Source: Dehalococcoidia bacterium (GTDB lineage: Bacteria; Chloroflexota; Dehalococcoidia; JAUSIH01). From it: a stretch of 33,206 bases of DNA. Positions 24,760 through 33,105 of the stretch are shown piece after piece (within the stretch, counting starts at the first letter, position 1; every line of letters begins with the position of its first letter). Location: NCBI GenBank assembly GCA_030648205.1, contig JAUSIH010000116.1:1-33206 (forward strand), in the 5' to 3' direction. The notes beneath the pieces were generated by a model, which was given only the letters and a program-made list of their open reading frames with translations, had not been told where the DNA came from and ran no database searches. A program made the position numbers and the translations under genes.

Positions 24760-27345
24760 ATGAACGTCTCAGTGCGGACAAAGAAAGAGCGCGTCACCAT
24801 CCCCGTGACGGGGATGACGTGCGCATCATGCGTGGAGCATATCGAGACGGCACTGAAGGACGTGCCAGGCGTGGCCTCGGCGCGGGTCAACCTGGCGCTG
24901 GAGCGCGCGCTGGTGGAGTATGACCCGGCGGTGGCCGGTGTCTCGGCCATGGTCAAGAGCATTCAGGAGACGGGCTACGGCGTCGCCGCCACCCAGGCGA
25001 AGTTCCTCGTGCTGGGCATGATGGGGTCCCATTGCCAGACGCGCATCCAGCAGGCCGTGGGCGAGACTCCCGGCGTCCTCAAGGTCACCGTTAACCTGAG
25101 CGCGGACACGGCCATTGTGGACTACCTTCCTACCGTCGTCTCCTCCGGCCTGGTCGCCAAGGTTATCCGCGAGCTGGGCTATGAGGTCACGGAGAAGACC
25201 GAGGGCCAAGACGCGCTGGACCGCGAGCGCCAGGCGCGGGAGCAAGAGCTTGCGCGGCAGCGGCGCAACCTGTTTATCGCTTGGCCTCTGGGCCTTCTGG
25301 TCATGCTGGGGACGTTTCGCGAGTACTGGATTCTGCCAGCATTCGTTCCCGCGTTCCTGGGCGACAAGTGGGTCCTCTGGGCCCTGACGACGCCGGTCAT
25401 CTTTGGGCCGGCGCGTCAGTTCTTCGTCAACAGCTTCAACGGCCTCAAGCGCGGCCTGACGGACATGAACCTCCTGTACGCCACGGGCATCGGCGCAGCC
25501 TATCTCATTGCCGTCATCAACACCGTCTTCCCGGACGCTGGCTTCGGTGGAGAGAAGGCCACCTTCTACGAGTCAGCCGTGCTTCTGACCGGCTTCGTTA
25601 TCCTGGGACGCTACCTGGAGGCCGTCACACGGGGCCGCGCCTCGGAGGCCATCCGTCGGCTGATGAAGCTCCAGCCGAAGAGGGCGCGGGTCCTGCGGGA
25701 TGGACAGGAGTTCGACATCAAGGCGGAGGAGGTCGAGGTCAGCGACCTTCTGCTCGTCCGCCCTGGCGAAAGCATCCCCGTGGACGGCGTGGTCGCGGAA
25801 GGGTACTCCGCGGTGGACGAGTCCATGATCACCGGCGAGAGCCTGCCGGTGGAGAAGAAGGCCGGGGACAAGGTTATTGGCGGGACGATGAACAAGACGG
25901 GAGCGTTCAAGTTCCGGGCGACCCAGGTGGGCAAAGAGACCGCTCTCGCCCAGATTATCCAGCTCGTGGAGAACGCCCAGGCCACAAAGGCGCCCATCCA
26001 GAAGCTGGCCGACATGGTGGCGGGCCACTTCATCCTCGGGGTCCATATCCTGGCCCTGGGCGTCTTCCTGTTCTGGTTCTTCGCGGGCTATAACCTCTGG
26101 TTCAGCCCGGAGAGCCGGTTCATCCTGTCGCCCTACACGCTGACGGGCCTGGGAGTCTTCGGGTTCTCGCTGCTCCTCAGCGTGACGGTGCTGGTCATCT
26201 CCTGCCCCTGCGCCGTGGGGCTGGCGACTCCCAGCGCCATGATGGCCGGCTCCGGCAAGGCGGCTGAGCACGGCATATTGTTCAAAGGCGCGGACGCTAT
26301 CGAAAGCCTCAGCAAGGTCCAGGTGGCCATCTTTGATAAGACAGGGACGCTGACCGTGGGCAGGCCGTCGGTGACGGACGTCGTGGCCGCAGGGCCTTCC
26401 CAGAATGACGTGCTGCGCTGGGCGGCGATCGCCGAGGTGAACTCGGAGCATCCGCTAGGCGAGGCCATCATCCGGGGCGCGCGCGACCGCACCCTGCCCG
26501 TGCCAAGTCCTGAAACGTTCGATTCCATCCCCGGCCACGGCGTGGAGGCGCGGCACGAGGGCAGGGTCATTCTTCTCGGCAACCGCAAGCTCATGCGGGA
26601 CCGGGGCGTGGACATAGAGCCTCTGCTGGTGGAGGCGGAGCGCCTGGAGAACGAGGGCAAGACCGCCATGTTCGTGGCCCATGACGGCCATGCCGCCGGC
26701 GTGGTGGCGGTGGCGGACACGCTCAAGCCCACGTCCGCCGCGGCGGTGGCCCAACTCCACCGCATGGGCATTGAGGTGGCGATGATCACCGGCGACAACC
26801 TGCGCACGGCGCGGGCCATCGCCCGGACGGTGGGCATTGACCGCGTGCTGGCGGAAGTCCTGCCACAGGACAAGGCGAACGAGGTCCGCAAGCTGCAGGC
26901 GCAGGGCAAGAAGGTCGCGATGGTGGGCGACGGCGTCAACGACGCCCCAGCCCTGGCCCAGTCCGACGCGGGCATCGCCATCGGCAGCGGGACCGATGTG
27001 GCGAAGGAGACGGGCCACGTCATCCTCATCAAGGACGACATCCTGGATGTTGTCGCCGCCATCGAGGTGGCCCGAGCGACCATGCGCAAGGTGAAGGAGA
27101 ACCTCTTCTGGGCCTTCGCTTACAACACGGCCAGCATCCCTCTCGGGGCGGGCTTGCTCTATCCGGCCTTCAAGCTCGTGGTGAGCCCGGAGCTGGCGGC
27201 TTTTCTGATGGCCATCAGCTCCCTCACCGTGACACTGAACACTCTGCTCATGAGAGGCTTCGTTCCCAGCATCAAGCGACAACGGGAGTCTGAGCGGTTC
27301 GCGGCCCCAGCCGAGGCAGCGGCTGTCGGAGGAGGGAACAGGTAG
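24760..27345 (+). CDS. copA: Copper-translocating P1B-type ATPase (CopA-like)
   Basis: A Cu+ export pump of 861 residues that uses ATP to move copper out of the cytoplasm. It has a normal N-terminal metal-binding domain (GMTCASC, Cys21 and Cys24), then a second HMA-like domain whose motif is reduced to GMMGSHC (only Cys92). Eight membrane helices are expected. The ion-path motif is CPC at 482-484; actuator TGES ([12 protein letters not shown]), phosphorylated Asp526 in [16 protein letters not shown] and [11 protein letters not shown] complete the ATPase core. The late helices carry YN ([12 protein letters not shown]) and MxxSS (MAISS), the signature of the Cu+ subgroup. The ATG at 24760 follows GGAGG; a TTG at 24727 is less likely. 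Confidence 0.95.
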   Translation: MNVSVRTKKERVTIPVTGMTCASCVEHIETALKDVPGVASARVNLALERALVEYDPAVAGVSAMVKSIQETGYGVAATQAKFLVLGMMGSHCQTRIQQAVGETPGVLKVTVNLSADTAIVDYLPTVVSSGLVAKVIRELGYEVTEKTEGQDALDRERQAREQELARQRRNLFIAWPLGLLVMLGTFREYWILPAFVPAFLGDKWVLWALTTPVIFGPARQFFVNSFNGLKRGLTDMNLLYATGIGAAYLIAVINTVFPDAGFGGEKATFYESAVLLTGFVILGRYLEAVTRGRASEAIRRLMKLQPKRARVLRDGQEFDIKAEEVEVSDLLLVRPGESIPVDGVVAEGYSAVDESMITGESLPVEKKAGDKVIGGTMNKTGAFKFRATQVGKETALAQIIQLVENAQATKAPIQKLADMVAGHFILGVHILALGVFLFWFFAGYNLWFSPESRFILSPYTLTGLGVFGFSLLLSVTVLVISCPCAVGLATPSAMMAGSGKAAEHGILFKGADAIESLSKVQVAIFDKTGTLTVGRPSVTDVVAAGPSQNDVLRWAAIAEVNSEHPLGEAIIRGARDRTLPVPSPETFDSIPGHGVEARHEGRVILLGNRKLMRDRGVDIEPLLVEAERLENEGKTAMFVAHDGHAAGVVAVADTLKPTSAAAVAQLHRMGIEVAMITGDNLRTARAIARTVGIDRVLAEVLPQDKANEVRKLQAQGKKVAMVGDGVNDAPALAQSDAGIAIGSGTDVAKETGHVILIKDDILDVVAAIEVARATMRKVKENLFWAFAYNTASIPLGAGLLYPAFKLVVSPELAAFLMAISSLTVTLNTLLMRGFVPSIKRQRESERFAAPAEAAAVGGGNR

Positions 27346-27354
27346 GAGGTGACC

Positions 27355-27558
27355 ATGAATGAAAACGCGCGACTCGTGGGGACGCTCGTATCGTTCGGCA
27401 TCGCTCTGGCGGCGGCGGTGGCTTTCTTCGCCGTCACCGGCGTGGGGGGTTACACGGCGGTGGCGCGCTACGGCGGGGCAGCGTGGGTGTTCCTGCTTGC
27501 CCTGATTGTGGCGATGCCGACCGTGCTACCTCTCTTCAAGAGGCGTTCTGGGGGTTAG
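27355..27558 (+). CDS. Small two-helix membrane protein, copper island
   Basis: A 67-residue protein with two transmembrane helices (about 7-28 and 41-61) and a basic C-terminus (FKRRSGG). ATG 27355 lies six bases after AGGAGG, which itself overlaps the copA stop, so the two are tightly coupled. No Cys and only hydrophobic content is seen; no family is recognised. A role as an accessory subunit of CopA or of the next membrane protein is inference from position. Confidence 0.7.
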   Translation: MNENARLVGTLVSFGIALAAAVAFFAVTGVGGYTAVARYGGAAWVFLLALIVAMPTVLPLFKRRSGG

Positions 27559-27577
27559 AGGAAAGGAGAGTGTCGTC

Positions 27578-27880
27578 ATGCTACGCCCTGTCGTCTTCGC
27601 CAACGCGGTGGCTGCTGTGTCCGCGATTGGGTCTGTGGCCTGTGCGCTCCTATCGCTGGCTGCGCCGGGTCTTCTGCTGAGCATAGCCCAGGGGTGGGCC
27701 CACACCCTTGATCTGACAAAGATTCAAAGGCCCGGCTTCACGCTAGGGGAAGCCCTTCTGGGCCTGGTGACCTTCACCATATTCATGTGGATCGGCGGCT
27801 GGCTCCTGGCCACGATTTACAACCGGTGGAGTGGCGCAACGTCCACAGCGTCCACGCCCCCCGGCGGCCTCCGGCTCTGA
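27578..27880 (+). CDS. DUF5676-like small membrane protein
   Basis: A 100-residue protein with two transmembrane helices (about 6-30 and 55-80). The pattern VVFANAVAAVSAIGSVACAL, then QGWAHTLDL and a second helix ending WLLATIYNRW fits the DUF5676 family as I remember it; His42 in the WxHxxDL motif and the closing YNR are its most typical features. Function of the family is unknown, but members recur in metal-resistance clusters. The ATG at 27578 follows AAAGGAGAG. Longer upstream frames overlap the previous gene and are not supported. Confidence 0.72.
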   Translation: MLRPVVFANAVAAVSAIGSVACALLSLAAPGLLLSIAQGWAHTLDLTKIQRPGFTLGEALLGLVTFTIFMWIGGWLLATIYNRWSGATSTASTPPGGLRL

Positions 27881-27947
27881 AGCCCACCACGCGGGCGCGC
27901 ACTAGCACGCTATGTATCCATTTGCGAGTTGCTGAAGGAGGCAAGCC

Positions 27948-28610
27948 GTGGCAACCGGACAACAGACACGGATTATAGGGGCAGGCGTCCTGCTGGCGAC
28001 AGCTCTGATAGTGATGGCAGTCACCGCGTGCTCTATCTCCACACCTGCGGCACCGGGTGGCGACGGCGCCGTCGCACCCGCACAGCCAGCGCCTGCGTCT
28101 TCTGCCAGGCCGCCGCAGAACTCGCAACCCGCCGTCACAAACGGCGCGCCTGTGCAAGGAGAGGCGAACGTCGAGCATGGCGGCGCTCGGCAGGTTGGAA
28201 GCGCCTCTCGGAGCGCGACTCTCACGACGCTACAGACCAGCAAGCAGGGCCCCGTGACCGTGGAGGCGCGCCTGAGCGACGCTCACGCCGCGGGGGACAC
28301 GGGCCCGCTGGTCTTTTCCATTGTGCTGGACACGCATAGCGTGGACCTGGACGCCATTGACCTGGCGGGGTCGGCGAGCTTGCGGGACGACCGCGGCCGC
28401 TCGGTGGCTCCTGTGCGCTGGGAAGCGCCCCGCGGCGGCCACCACGTCCAGGGTGTCCTCACGTTTCCGGGCGTTCTCGCCGACGGCTCGGCGCTGCACA
28501 GCCGTTCCACGCGGTCGCTGGCGCTCGTCGTGACGAACGTCGGCGATATCCCGGAGCGTCGCCTGACGTGGGACCTGGCGGCGGAATCTCCCGCGAACGG
28601 AGGCTCGTGA
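27948..28610 (+). CDS. Lipoprotein with DTH and GGHH motifs, putative extracytoplasmic metal binder
   Basis: A 220-residue protein with a lipoprotein signal (lipobox VMAVTAC, Cys28), a Pro/Ala/Gly-rich linker to about 95 and a compact domain (about 95-215). That domain carries FSIVLDTHSVDLD (Asp128, Thr129, His130), a Trp-containing strand and RGGHHVQGVLTFPG (His165, His166), an arrangement I have seen in unnamed proteins beside copper genes; the His residues suggest metal binding. The GTG start follows AAGGAGG by seven bases. Its stop overlaps the next ATG (TGATG). With the lgt gene in the same cluster, it is a likely client of that enzyme. Confidence 0.72.
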   Translation: MATGQQTRIIGAGVLLATALIVMAVTACSISTPAAPGGDGAVAPAQPAPASSARPPQNSQPAVTNGAPVQGEANVEHGGARQVGSASRSATLTTLQTSKQGPVTVEARLSDAHAAGDTGPLVFSIVLDTHSVDLDAIDLAGSASLRDDRGRSVAPVRWEAPRGGHHVQGVLTFPGVLADGSALHSRSTRSLALVVTNVGDIPERRLTWDLAAESPANGGS

Positions 28611-29302
28611 TGGCTGAAGCCGCCCTCCAGAGACGCGCGCTCTCCATTCAGGGGATGACCTGCGTCTCTTGTATCGTGCATGTGGACGAAGCGCTGCGTT
28701 CCGTTGAGGGGGTGGAAGCGGCAGATGTGTCCATTGGCCGGGCGGTTGTCCACTATGACCCGGCCCGGACCGCACCGGAGGCGCTGGAGCAGGCGGTCCA
28801 GGCTGCGGGCTACAAAGTAGCCCCGGAGGGCGCGGCGGCGGACAGGCAATCCCGCGGTATGCCCGTCCTGGTGGGCCTGTCCGCCGCGCTGGTCCTCGCG
28901 GGGTTCTACGTCGTCGTCATCGGCCTTCTGTCCGGAGACATGGCGCATGGTGTCAATCAGGTGCGAGACGACCTCCTGCTCGTAGCGCCGCTGGTAGCGG
29001 GCTTCGGTGTCCAGGCGGGGCTGTTCATCCATACGCGCCGCGTCATGGCCGCGCGCATGAGCCGCGCGGCGCCGGCGGCGGCGAGCGGCGCGGGAGTCGG
29101 TGTCTCCACGGCCACCATGGTGGCGTGCTGCGCGCACCACGCCTCGGACGTGCTGCCGCTGCTGGGCATCGCGGGTCTCGCCACGTTCGCGCTGGACTAC
29201 AAGACGCCCCTCATGCTGATAGGCATAGCGGCCAACATCGCGGGCGTAGGCATCATGGCATGGCGGCTCCGGCGCGCCGCAGCCGCCTGTCTCAAGAACT
29301 GA
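28610..29302 (+). CDS. HMA-domain membrane protein with CCAHH motif
   Basis: A 230-residue fusion. The N-terminal HMA domain (about 8-72) has the copper-chaperone motif GMTCVSC (Cys18, Cys21). Then come about four transmembrane helices. The loop or helix start at 170-177 reads MVACCAHHASDVLPLLG, with a compact Cys-Cys-Ala-His-His cluster (Cys173, Cys174, His176, His177) likely to bind metal at the membrane. Layout resembles small metal carriers that pass ions from a soluble domain to a membrane site, as MerT does with MerP, but it is not clearly MerT. The start ATG overlaps the previous stop by one base. A role in copper delivery is inferred from the HMA motif and neighbours. Confidence 0.82.
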   Translation: MAEAALQRRALSIQGMTCVSCIVHVDEALRSVEGVEAADVSIGRAVVHYDPARTAPEALEQAVQAAGYKVAPEGAAADRQSRGMPVLVGLSAALVLAGFYVVVIGLLSGDMAHGVNQVRDDLLLVAPLVAGFGVQAGLFIHTRRVMAARMSRAAPAAASGAGVGVSTATMVACCAHHASDVLPLLGIAGLATFALDYKTPLMLIGIAANIAGVGIMAWRLRRAAAACLKN

Positions 29303-29320
29303 CACAGTGGGAGAGATACG

Positions 29321-29644
29321 ATGATTGAAGTGACCTCCCAGGCGGCTGCTCGTCTCAAGGGTGAGCTTGAAGCGCGTGGTCTGACGCCATATCCCCTGCG
29401 CATCGTGGCCGTGCGCGGGCCCCACGGATGCATTCATGGCTACACTCTGGCCCCCGAAAGAGAACTCGGAGAGGGCGACCGCGTCGTGGAAGAAAGCGGC
29501 GTTCGTTTCGTTGTCCACCAGGACATGGCCCCATTCCTGGACGGAGCGCGGATAGACTGGGATGGCGCGCACCTGACAATTGACGCTCCGGCGTCGCCGC
29601 CGCCGCGGCACGAAGGGCACTGCGAGGACCACCATGCCGCGTGA
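29321..29644 (+). CDS. A-type Fe-S carrier-like protein (IscA/HesB fold) with His/Cys tail
   Basis: A 107-residue protein that matches the IscA/ErpA/HesB domain from start (VTSQAAARLKGELEARG) through LRIVAV, EGDRVVEESGVRFVVH and the LDGARIDW strand. Normal A-type carriers have three Cys that hold an Fe-S cluster: one in the GCSG loop and two in a C-terminal CGCG. Here only the first remains (Cys37 in PHGCIHGY), and the C-terminal CGCG is replaced by a Pro-rich stretch and a HEGHCEDHH tail (97-105). This suggests a switch from cluster to metal binding. The ATG follows GGGAGAG. The stop overlaps the next GTG as GTGA. Confidence 0.72.
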   Translation: MIEVTSQAAARLKGELEARGLTPYPLRIVAVRGPHGCIHGYTLAPERELGEGDRVVEESGVRFVVHQDMAPFLDGARIDWDGAHLTIDAPASPPPRHEGHCEDHHAA

Positions 29645-29937
29645 ACGGGTTTCCCCGGCCGTCCCGCCGTCCTCGCTGGGGACTGCCCCTGGTGCTGGCG
29701 CTGGGCCTGTGGCTCTGCACCCTGCCCCTCGTGGGGCTTGCCCTGGCCCTGGGCCTGCTGCCGTGGCAGGACGCATGGCCCGCCGTGGGCCTGCTGCTGG
29801 CGGGCGATCTGCTGGCGTGCTTCGTGCTGTGCCACACCGTTCTGAGAGGCTGGACCGAGGCTCTGACCTGCGCGCCGCGCCTCGACTTTGCGCGCGTCAT
29901 GCCAGCGGAAGGTAAAGCCTGTGCCTCAACGCAATAG
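29641..29937 (+). CDS. Small membrane protein, unknown
   Basis: A 98-residue protein, GTG start overlapping the previous stop (GTGA), so translation is coupled. Basic N-terminus (RPSRRPRWG), two transmembrane helices (about 15-36 and 46-68) and a short cytoplasmic or outer tail with Cys residues (LLACFVLCHTVLRG, ALTCAPRL, GKACASTQ). No family is recognised. The end overlaps the next gene by 17 nt. Confidence 0.65.
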   Translation: MNGFPRPSRRPRWGLPLVLALGLWLCTLPLVGLALALGLLPWQDAWPAVGLLLAGDLLACFVLCHTVLRGWTEALTCAPRLDFARVMPAEGKACASTQ

Positions 29938-30559
29938 CGGCAACAGGGCGCGTGTGCGCCGTCCCCGGCCCTTCTGGAAGCGCGCCCTGCTCCCCGGGGG
30001 TCTGGCCTTCCTGGGGATTGCGGTGGTGGCGGCCTTGGTCTGGCTGGGCAGGCCGGAGGAGAACGGCGCCGACGCTCGTGGGGCAGACCTGACAGAAGGA
30101 GCTGTCCACATCTTCTATGGCAGCACCTGCCACGACTGTCCACCCTACGTGGCGGAGCAGGCGATGCCTGCCCTCCAGACGCGCCCGTGGCCGGGGGGAG
30201 TCAAGGTGCACGATTTCCAGAAACCAGAAGAGCTAAAGTTGCTCACCCGAACGCTCGATGAAGTAGGCTTCAGTGCGTCTCCAGCCGATGTCGCTCGTGT
30301 CCTCACTCCGGCGACATTTCACGTTACGGTGCTCCGCTTGGACCAGAGCAGGATCATCATGCTGGGGCACCCGCCGGGGAGCCTGGTCCGGGAGGTGCTG
30401 TCCCTGAGCAACCCGCCGCCTCGGCTGGTGGTCAGCCAGGAAGAGATGCATGGGGCGGCTACCAAGTACGAGGTCTGGGACTTTCAGGGGGCCGTGGCGA
30501 GCTTCCCCATCGGGACGCCCCTGAAGGACGCCCTTGCCCGGATGAGCGCCTCAATGTAG
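29921..30559 (+). CDS. Membrane-anchored thioredoxin-like protein
   Basis: A 212-residue protein with a basic start, one transmembrane helix (about 22-43) and an extracytoplasmic thioredoxin-like domain. The strand AVHIFYGSTCHDCPPYV carries a CxxC pair (Cys70, Cys73) in the right place for a redox-active thioredoxin fold; a second strand VTVLRLDQSRIIMLGHPPG and cis-Pro-like region follow. The next gene encodes a CcdA-type channel, the usual electron donor for such proteins. The GTG at 29921 follows GGAAGG; the longer frame from 29888 is inside the previous gene. Likely role: keeping metal-site Cys residues reduced outside the cytoplasm, e.g. in the copper proteins of this cluster (inference). 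Confidence 0.75.
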   Translation: MPQRNSGNRARVRRPRPFWKRALLPGGLAFLGIAVVAALVWLGRPEENGADARGADLTEGAVHIFYGSTCHDCPPYVAEQAMPALQTRPWPGGVKVHDFQKPEELKLLTRTLDEVGFSASPADVARVLTPATFHVTVLRLDQSRIIMLGHPPGSLVREVLSLSNPPPRLVVSQEEMHGAATKYEVWDFQGAVASFPIGTPLKDALARMSASM

Positions 30560-30575
30560 GCGCGGGAGACGCGGC

Positions 30576-31259
30576 GTGCTGCCAAACGACATCCTGTTGC
30601 CAATGGTCCTGGCGTCTGGGCTTCTGGACGGGGTCAACCCCTGCGCGTTCGCCGTGATGGGGTTCCTCCTGGCCTTCCTGTTCGCGGTGGGCCAGGCGCG
30701 GTTGCAGGTCCTTCGGGTGGGCGCGGCCTATATCGTGGGGATGTACCTGACCTACTTTGCCATCGGACTGGGCATCCTCGCCGCGCTGGCGTCGCTGGGA
30801 GCGCCGCATATCGTCGCCACAGTGGGCGCGTGGCTGGTGATAGCCCTGGGGCTTGTCCAGCTCAAGGACGTGCTGTTCCCGAGGCTGCCATTTCACCTGC
30901 GGATGCCCGCGGTGGCGTGGGAGAAGACAAAGGGTCTGATGGCAAGTGTGACCCTTCCCTCCGCGCTGGCGCTGGGAGGGCTGGTCGGCCTCTGCACTCT
31001 GCCGTGCTCCGGCGGCATCTATGTGGCTATCCTCTCCCTGCTGGGGTCTCGCACAACCTATCTCGAAGGCGTTGGCTATCTGGCGCTCTACAATTTCATG
31101 TTTGTCCTCCCACTCATAGGCATCCTTCTGGCTGTGGGAAACCGGCCCGTGGCGCGGAGCCTTGCCGCATGGGAACGACGGAACACCCGGGCGGTGCACC
31201 TGGTCGCGGGCTTTGCGATGGTCGCGTTGGGCGTTGGCATCCTGGTGTGGACTTCTTAG
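30576..31259 (+). CDS. CcdA/DsbD-family thiol electron-transfer membrane protein
   Basis: A 227-residue polytopic protein of about six helices that passes electrons from cytoplasmic thioredoxin to extracytoplasmic thiol proteins. The two conserved membrane Cys are present: Cys23 in DGVNPCAFAV and Cys144 in LCTLPCSGGIY (with Cys140 nearby). The Pro residues beside each Cys and the two-repeat layout are typical of CcdA. Length fits CcdA rather than full DsbD. The GTG start at 30576 follows GGGAGA. Immediately downstream of the thioredoxin-like gene, it completes a reductant pathway. Confidence 0.88.
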   Translation: MLPNDILLPMVLASGLLDGVNPCAFAVMGFLLAFLFAVGQARLQVLRVGAAYIVGMYLTYFAIGLGILAALASLGAPHIVATVGAWLVIALGLVQLKDVLFPRLPFHLRMPAVAWEKTKGLMASVTLPSALALGGLVGLCTLPCSGGIYVAILSLLGSRTTYLEGVGYLALYNFMFVLPLIGILLAVGNRPVARSLAAWERRNTRAVHLVAGFAMVALGVGILVWTS

Positions 31260-31270
31260 ATGTGACGTGC

Positions 31271-31287
31271 GCCTCCGGGTTGGAGGC
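31271..31287 (+). other. Short hairpin before DUF2933-like gene
   Basis: GCCTCC and GGAGGC pair around GGGTT in the 45-nt gap after ccdA. No T-run follows. It may modulate the upstream message or the ribosome site of the next gene. Confidence 0.35.
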
Positions 31288-31304
31288 ACGATGAGGAGCG
31301 CAAC

Positions 31305-31625
31305 ATGTGCATGATGCATGGACACGGAGATCAGCCTGGCGGCAAGCCGCCCTCCCACTGGCGACGGTGGGGGCTGCTTCTGGCTCTGGTTGCGGCAGCG
31401 GTTGCGATTCTTGTCCTGAAGGTGGACGCGCTGACCGTGCTCCTCGTGGGGGGAATGCTGGCGATGCACCTGTTCATGCCCCACGGAGCGGGACATGGCG
31501 CTGGTCAGGGGCAGCAGTCGGAGGAGCACCATACGGAGCCAACGTCTGAACAAGGCTCCTGCGACGCCGGCGCCGATGCTCGGAAGCCGACGGCCGAGCC
31601 TGCTGAAACAGGCGTAAAGAAATAG
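31305..31625 (+). CDS. DUF2933-like His-rich small membrane protein
   Basis: A 106-residue protein. It begins MCMMHGHGD, a Cys/Met/His cluster suited to soft metals. Two hydrophobic segments follow (about 21-38 and 41-57), closing in MHLFMPHGAGHGAGQGQ, which fits the DUF2933 end pattern (membrane helix, then MHxFM and Gly/His repeats). The remaining ~45 residues are polar with EEHH. The ATG follows GAGGAG. Function is unknown; proteins of this type recur with copper and mercury genes. Confidence 0.72.
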   Translation: MCMMHGHGDQPGGKPPSHWRRWGLLLALVAAAVAILVLKVDALTVLLVGGMLAMHLFMPHGAGHGAGQGQQSEEHHTEPTSEQGSCDAGADARKPTAEPAETGVKK

Positions 31626-31640
31626 ACGGGAGGGATATTC

Positions 31641-32459
31641 ATGGGACCCATAGTCATCAACATAGACCCTGTTCTCCTGAGCCTGGGGCACATCCACATA
31701 GGCTGGTATGGAATCATCGTCACACTGGCGATCGCCGTTGGCGTCTGGGTCGCAACGCGCGAGGCTAAAAGGCGCGGCATCTCCGTGGACGACACCCTCG
31801 GCCTCGTCTCCTGGGCGGTCATCGGAGGCCTGATAGGAGCGCGGCTGTTCCACGTGATCGACAAGCTGGACTATTACATGGCGAACCCCCTTGTCGCTCT
31901 CGCCATCTGGCAAGGGGGACTGGCTATCTGGGGAGCCATTGCTGGAGGGGCGGTTGCCGCCGCTCTTTATGCGCGGCGAAATGGGCTTCCGCTCGCACGG
32001 CTTGCGGACGCGGCGACTCCCGCATTACTCGTCGGCCAGATGATCGGGCGATTTGCCTGCATAATCAACGGCGACTCGACTGGCACTCCCACCGATTTGC
32101 CCTGGGCGTTCGTCTATGTGAACCCCGGGGCTATGGTGCCTCCCGATCTCCTCGGTGTGCCGACGCATCCTTATCCTGTCTACGAGATTCTCTGGAACAG
32201 CGCCGTTCTCGGCGTCATATGGATTCTGCGGTCGCGAGTGAAGAAGGAGGGCGTACTGTTCCTGATGTACGTGAGCTTGTATGCGGTCGGGCGGTTCGCG
32301 CTGAGCTTTGTGCGCCGAGAGGTTATCTGGTTCGGGGGCCTTCAGGAGGCCCAAGTCATGTCCGTGATTGTCCTCATAGCTGCGGGCGTGGCCCTGGTCG
32401 AGCTGCTGCGGCGCGCCCGCCCGACGGTCCGCGCCGCAACGGTGAAAGCTCGGAGATAA
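31641..32459 (+). CDS. lgt: Prolipoprotein diacylglyceryl transferase
   Basis: Lgt attaches diacylglycerol to the lipobox Cys of prolipoproteins, the first step of lipoprotein maturation. The 272-residue membrane protein has about seven helices. The Lgt signature reads GQMIGRFACIINGDSTGTPT, with Arg and Asn at the active-site positions; the Gly-rich helix is QGGLAIWGAIAGG, where the His found in E. coli Lgt is replaced by Trp, as in many Gram-positive-type Lgts; the late Arg lies in YAVGRFALSFVRRE. The ATG follows GGGAGG. It is unusual to find lgt inside a copper cluster; a second copy dedicated to the cluster lipoproteins is possible, but whether the genome has another lgt cannot be seen here. 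Confidence 0.92.
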   Translation: MGPIVINIDPVLLSLGHIHIGWYGIIVTLAIAVGVWVATREAKRRGISVDDTLGLVSWAVIGGLIGARLFHVIDKLDYYMANPLVALAIWQGGLAIWGAIAGGAVAAALYARRNGLPLARLADAATPALLVGQMIGRFACIINGDSTGTPTDLPWAFVYVNPGAMVPPDLLGVPTHPYPVYEILWNSAVLGVIWILRSRVKKEGVLFLMYVSLYAVGRFALSFVRREVIWFGGLQEAQVMSVIVLIAAGVALVELLRRARPTVRAATVKARR

Positions 32460-32472
32460 GAAAGGCTGAGCG

Positions 32473-32817
32473 GTGTTCGACGTATCGTTCTATCAGACCG
32501 TCCTGCCTGAGCGGGTGACGAGTGAGTGCCGGATCCGGCCCGAAGACGTGCCCGTCGTACTCCTGCACCTCGCCAACGGGATGACGATGGACCTGTGCCA
32601 TATTGTGCACCTGGCGGACACGTGGCTGGCCGTCCGTTACTTTCGGGACACCAAGACCTGCGAGGAGATGGATGTGGCCTATGTGCCCTACGAACTGGTG
32701 ACGCTTGTCACCCTCTCGCTGCACCGTCCCGAAGACCGACCGGTGGGCTTCCGGCTCGAAGGACAAAACGACGGGATAGGAGGGACGACGACGAGTAAGC
32801 CATCAGCACATAGATAA
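32473..32817 (+). CDS. Small protein with SH3/Sm-like beta pattern, unknown
   Basis: A 114-residue soluble protein. The GTG start at 32473 follows AAAGGCTGAG, 13 nt after lgt. The middle reads HLANGMTMDLCHIVHLADTW and then VAYVPYELVTLVTLSL, alternating strands as in small beta-barrels of the Sm or SH3 type. Cys and His residues (CHIVH, TKTCEE) could bind metal. The C-terminal 25 residues are polar and probably disordered. No family is recognised. Confidence 0.65.
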   Translation: MFDVSFYQTVLPERVTSECRIRPEDVPVVLLHLANGMTMDLCHIVHLADTWLAVRYFRDTKTCEEMDVAYVPYELVTLVTLSLHRPEDRPVGFRLEGQNDGIGGTTTSKPSAHR

Positions 32818-32870
32818 GACCTGAATGCCATCCGTGGACAAGGTACAGACTAGCATCAGGAGGTGTTCCC

Positions 32871-33020
32871 GTGGTCAAAGATCCCGTGTGCGGTATGGAG
32901 TTCGACGAAAAGAAGGCCAGGGTCCAGTTTCAACATCGGGGCAAGACGTACTACTTTTGCTCCGTGCCGTGCAAGGTCAGCTTCAGCAAGGAGCCGGAGA
33001 AATATGAGAAGGGGGCATAG
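32871..33020 (+). CDS. Stand-alone YHS-domain protein
   Basis: A 49-residue protein from GTG 32871 to TAG 33018-33020. It is almost only a YHS domain: DPVCGMEFDEKKA at the start and YYFCSVPCKVSFSKEPEKY at the end, with Cys7, Cys30 and Cys34 as the metal ligands. YHS domains occur alone or fused to copper ATPases and bind copper or other soft metals. AGGAGG lies seven bases upstream. It is too short for most gene callers' default limits. It likely buffers or delivers copper in this cluster. Confidence 0.85.
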   Translation: MVKDPVCGMEFDEKKARVQFQHRGKTYYFCSVPCKVSFSKEPEKYEKGA

Positions 33021-33105
33021 ACGAGGCCATCCACCGACAATCCGCACGGGTTATCCACCAGGCATCTCACAAAGATCTGCCTAAGTTTCCAAAAGGGGAG
33101 GGACG

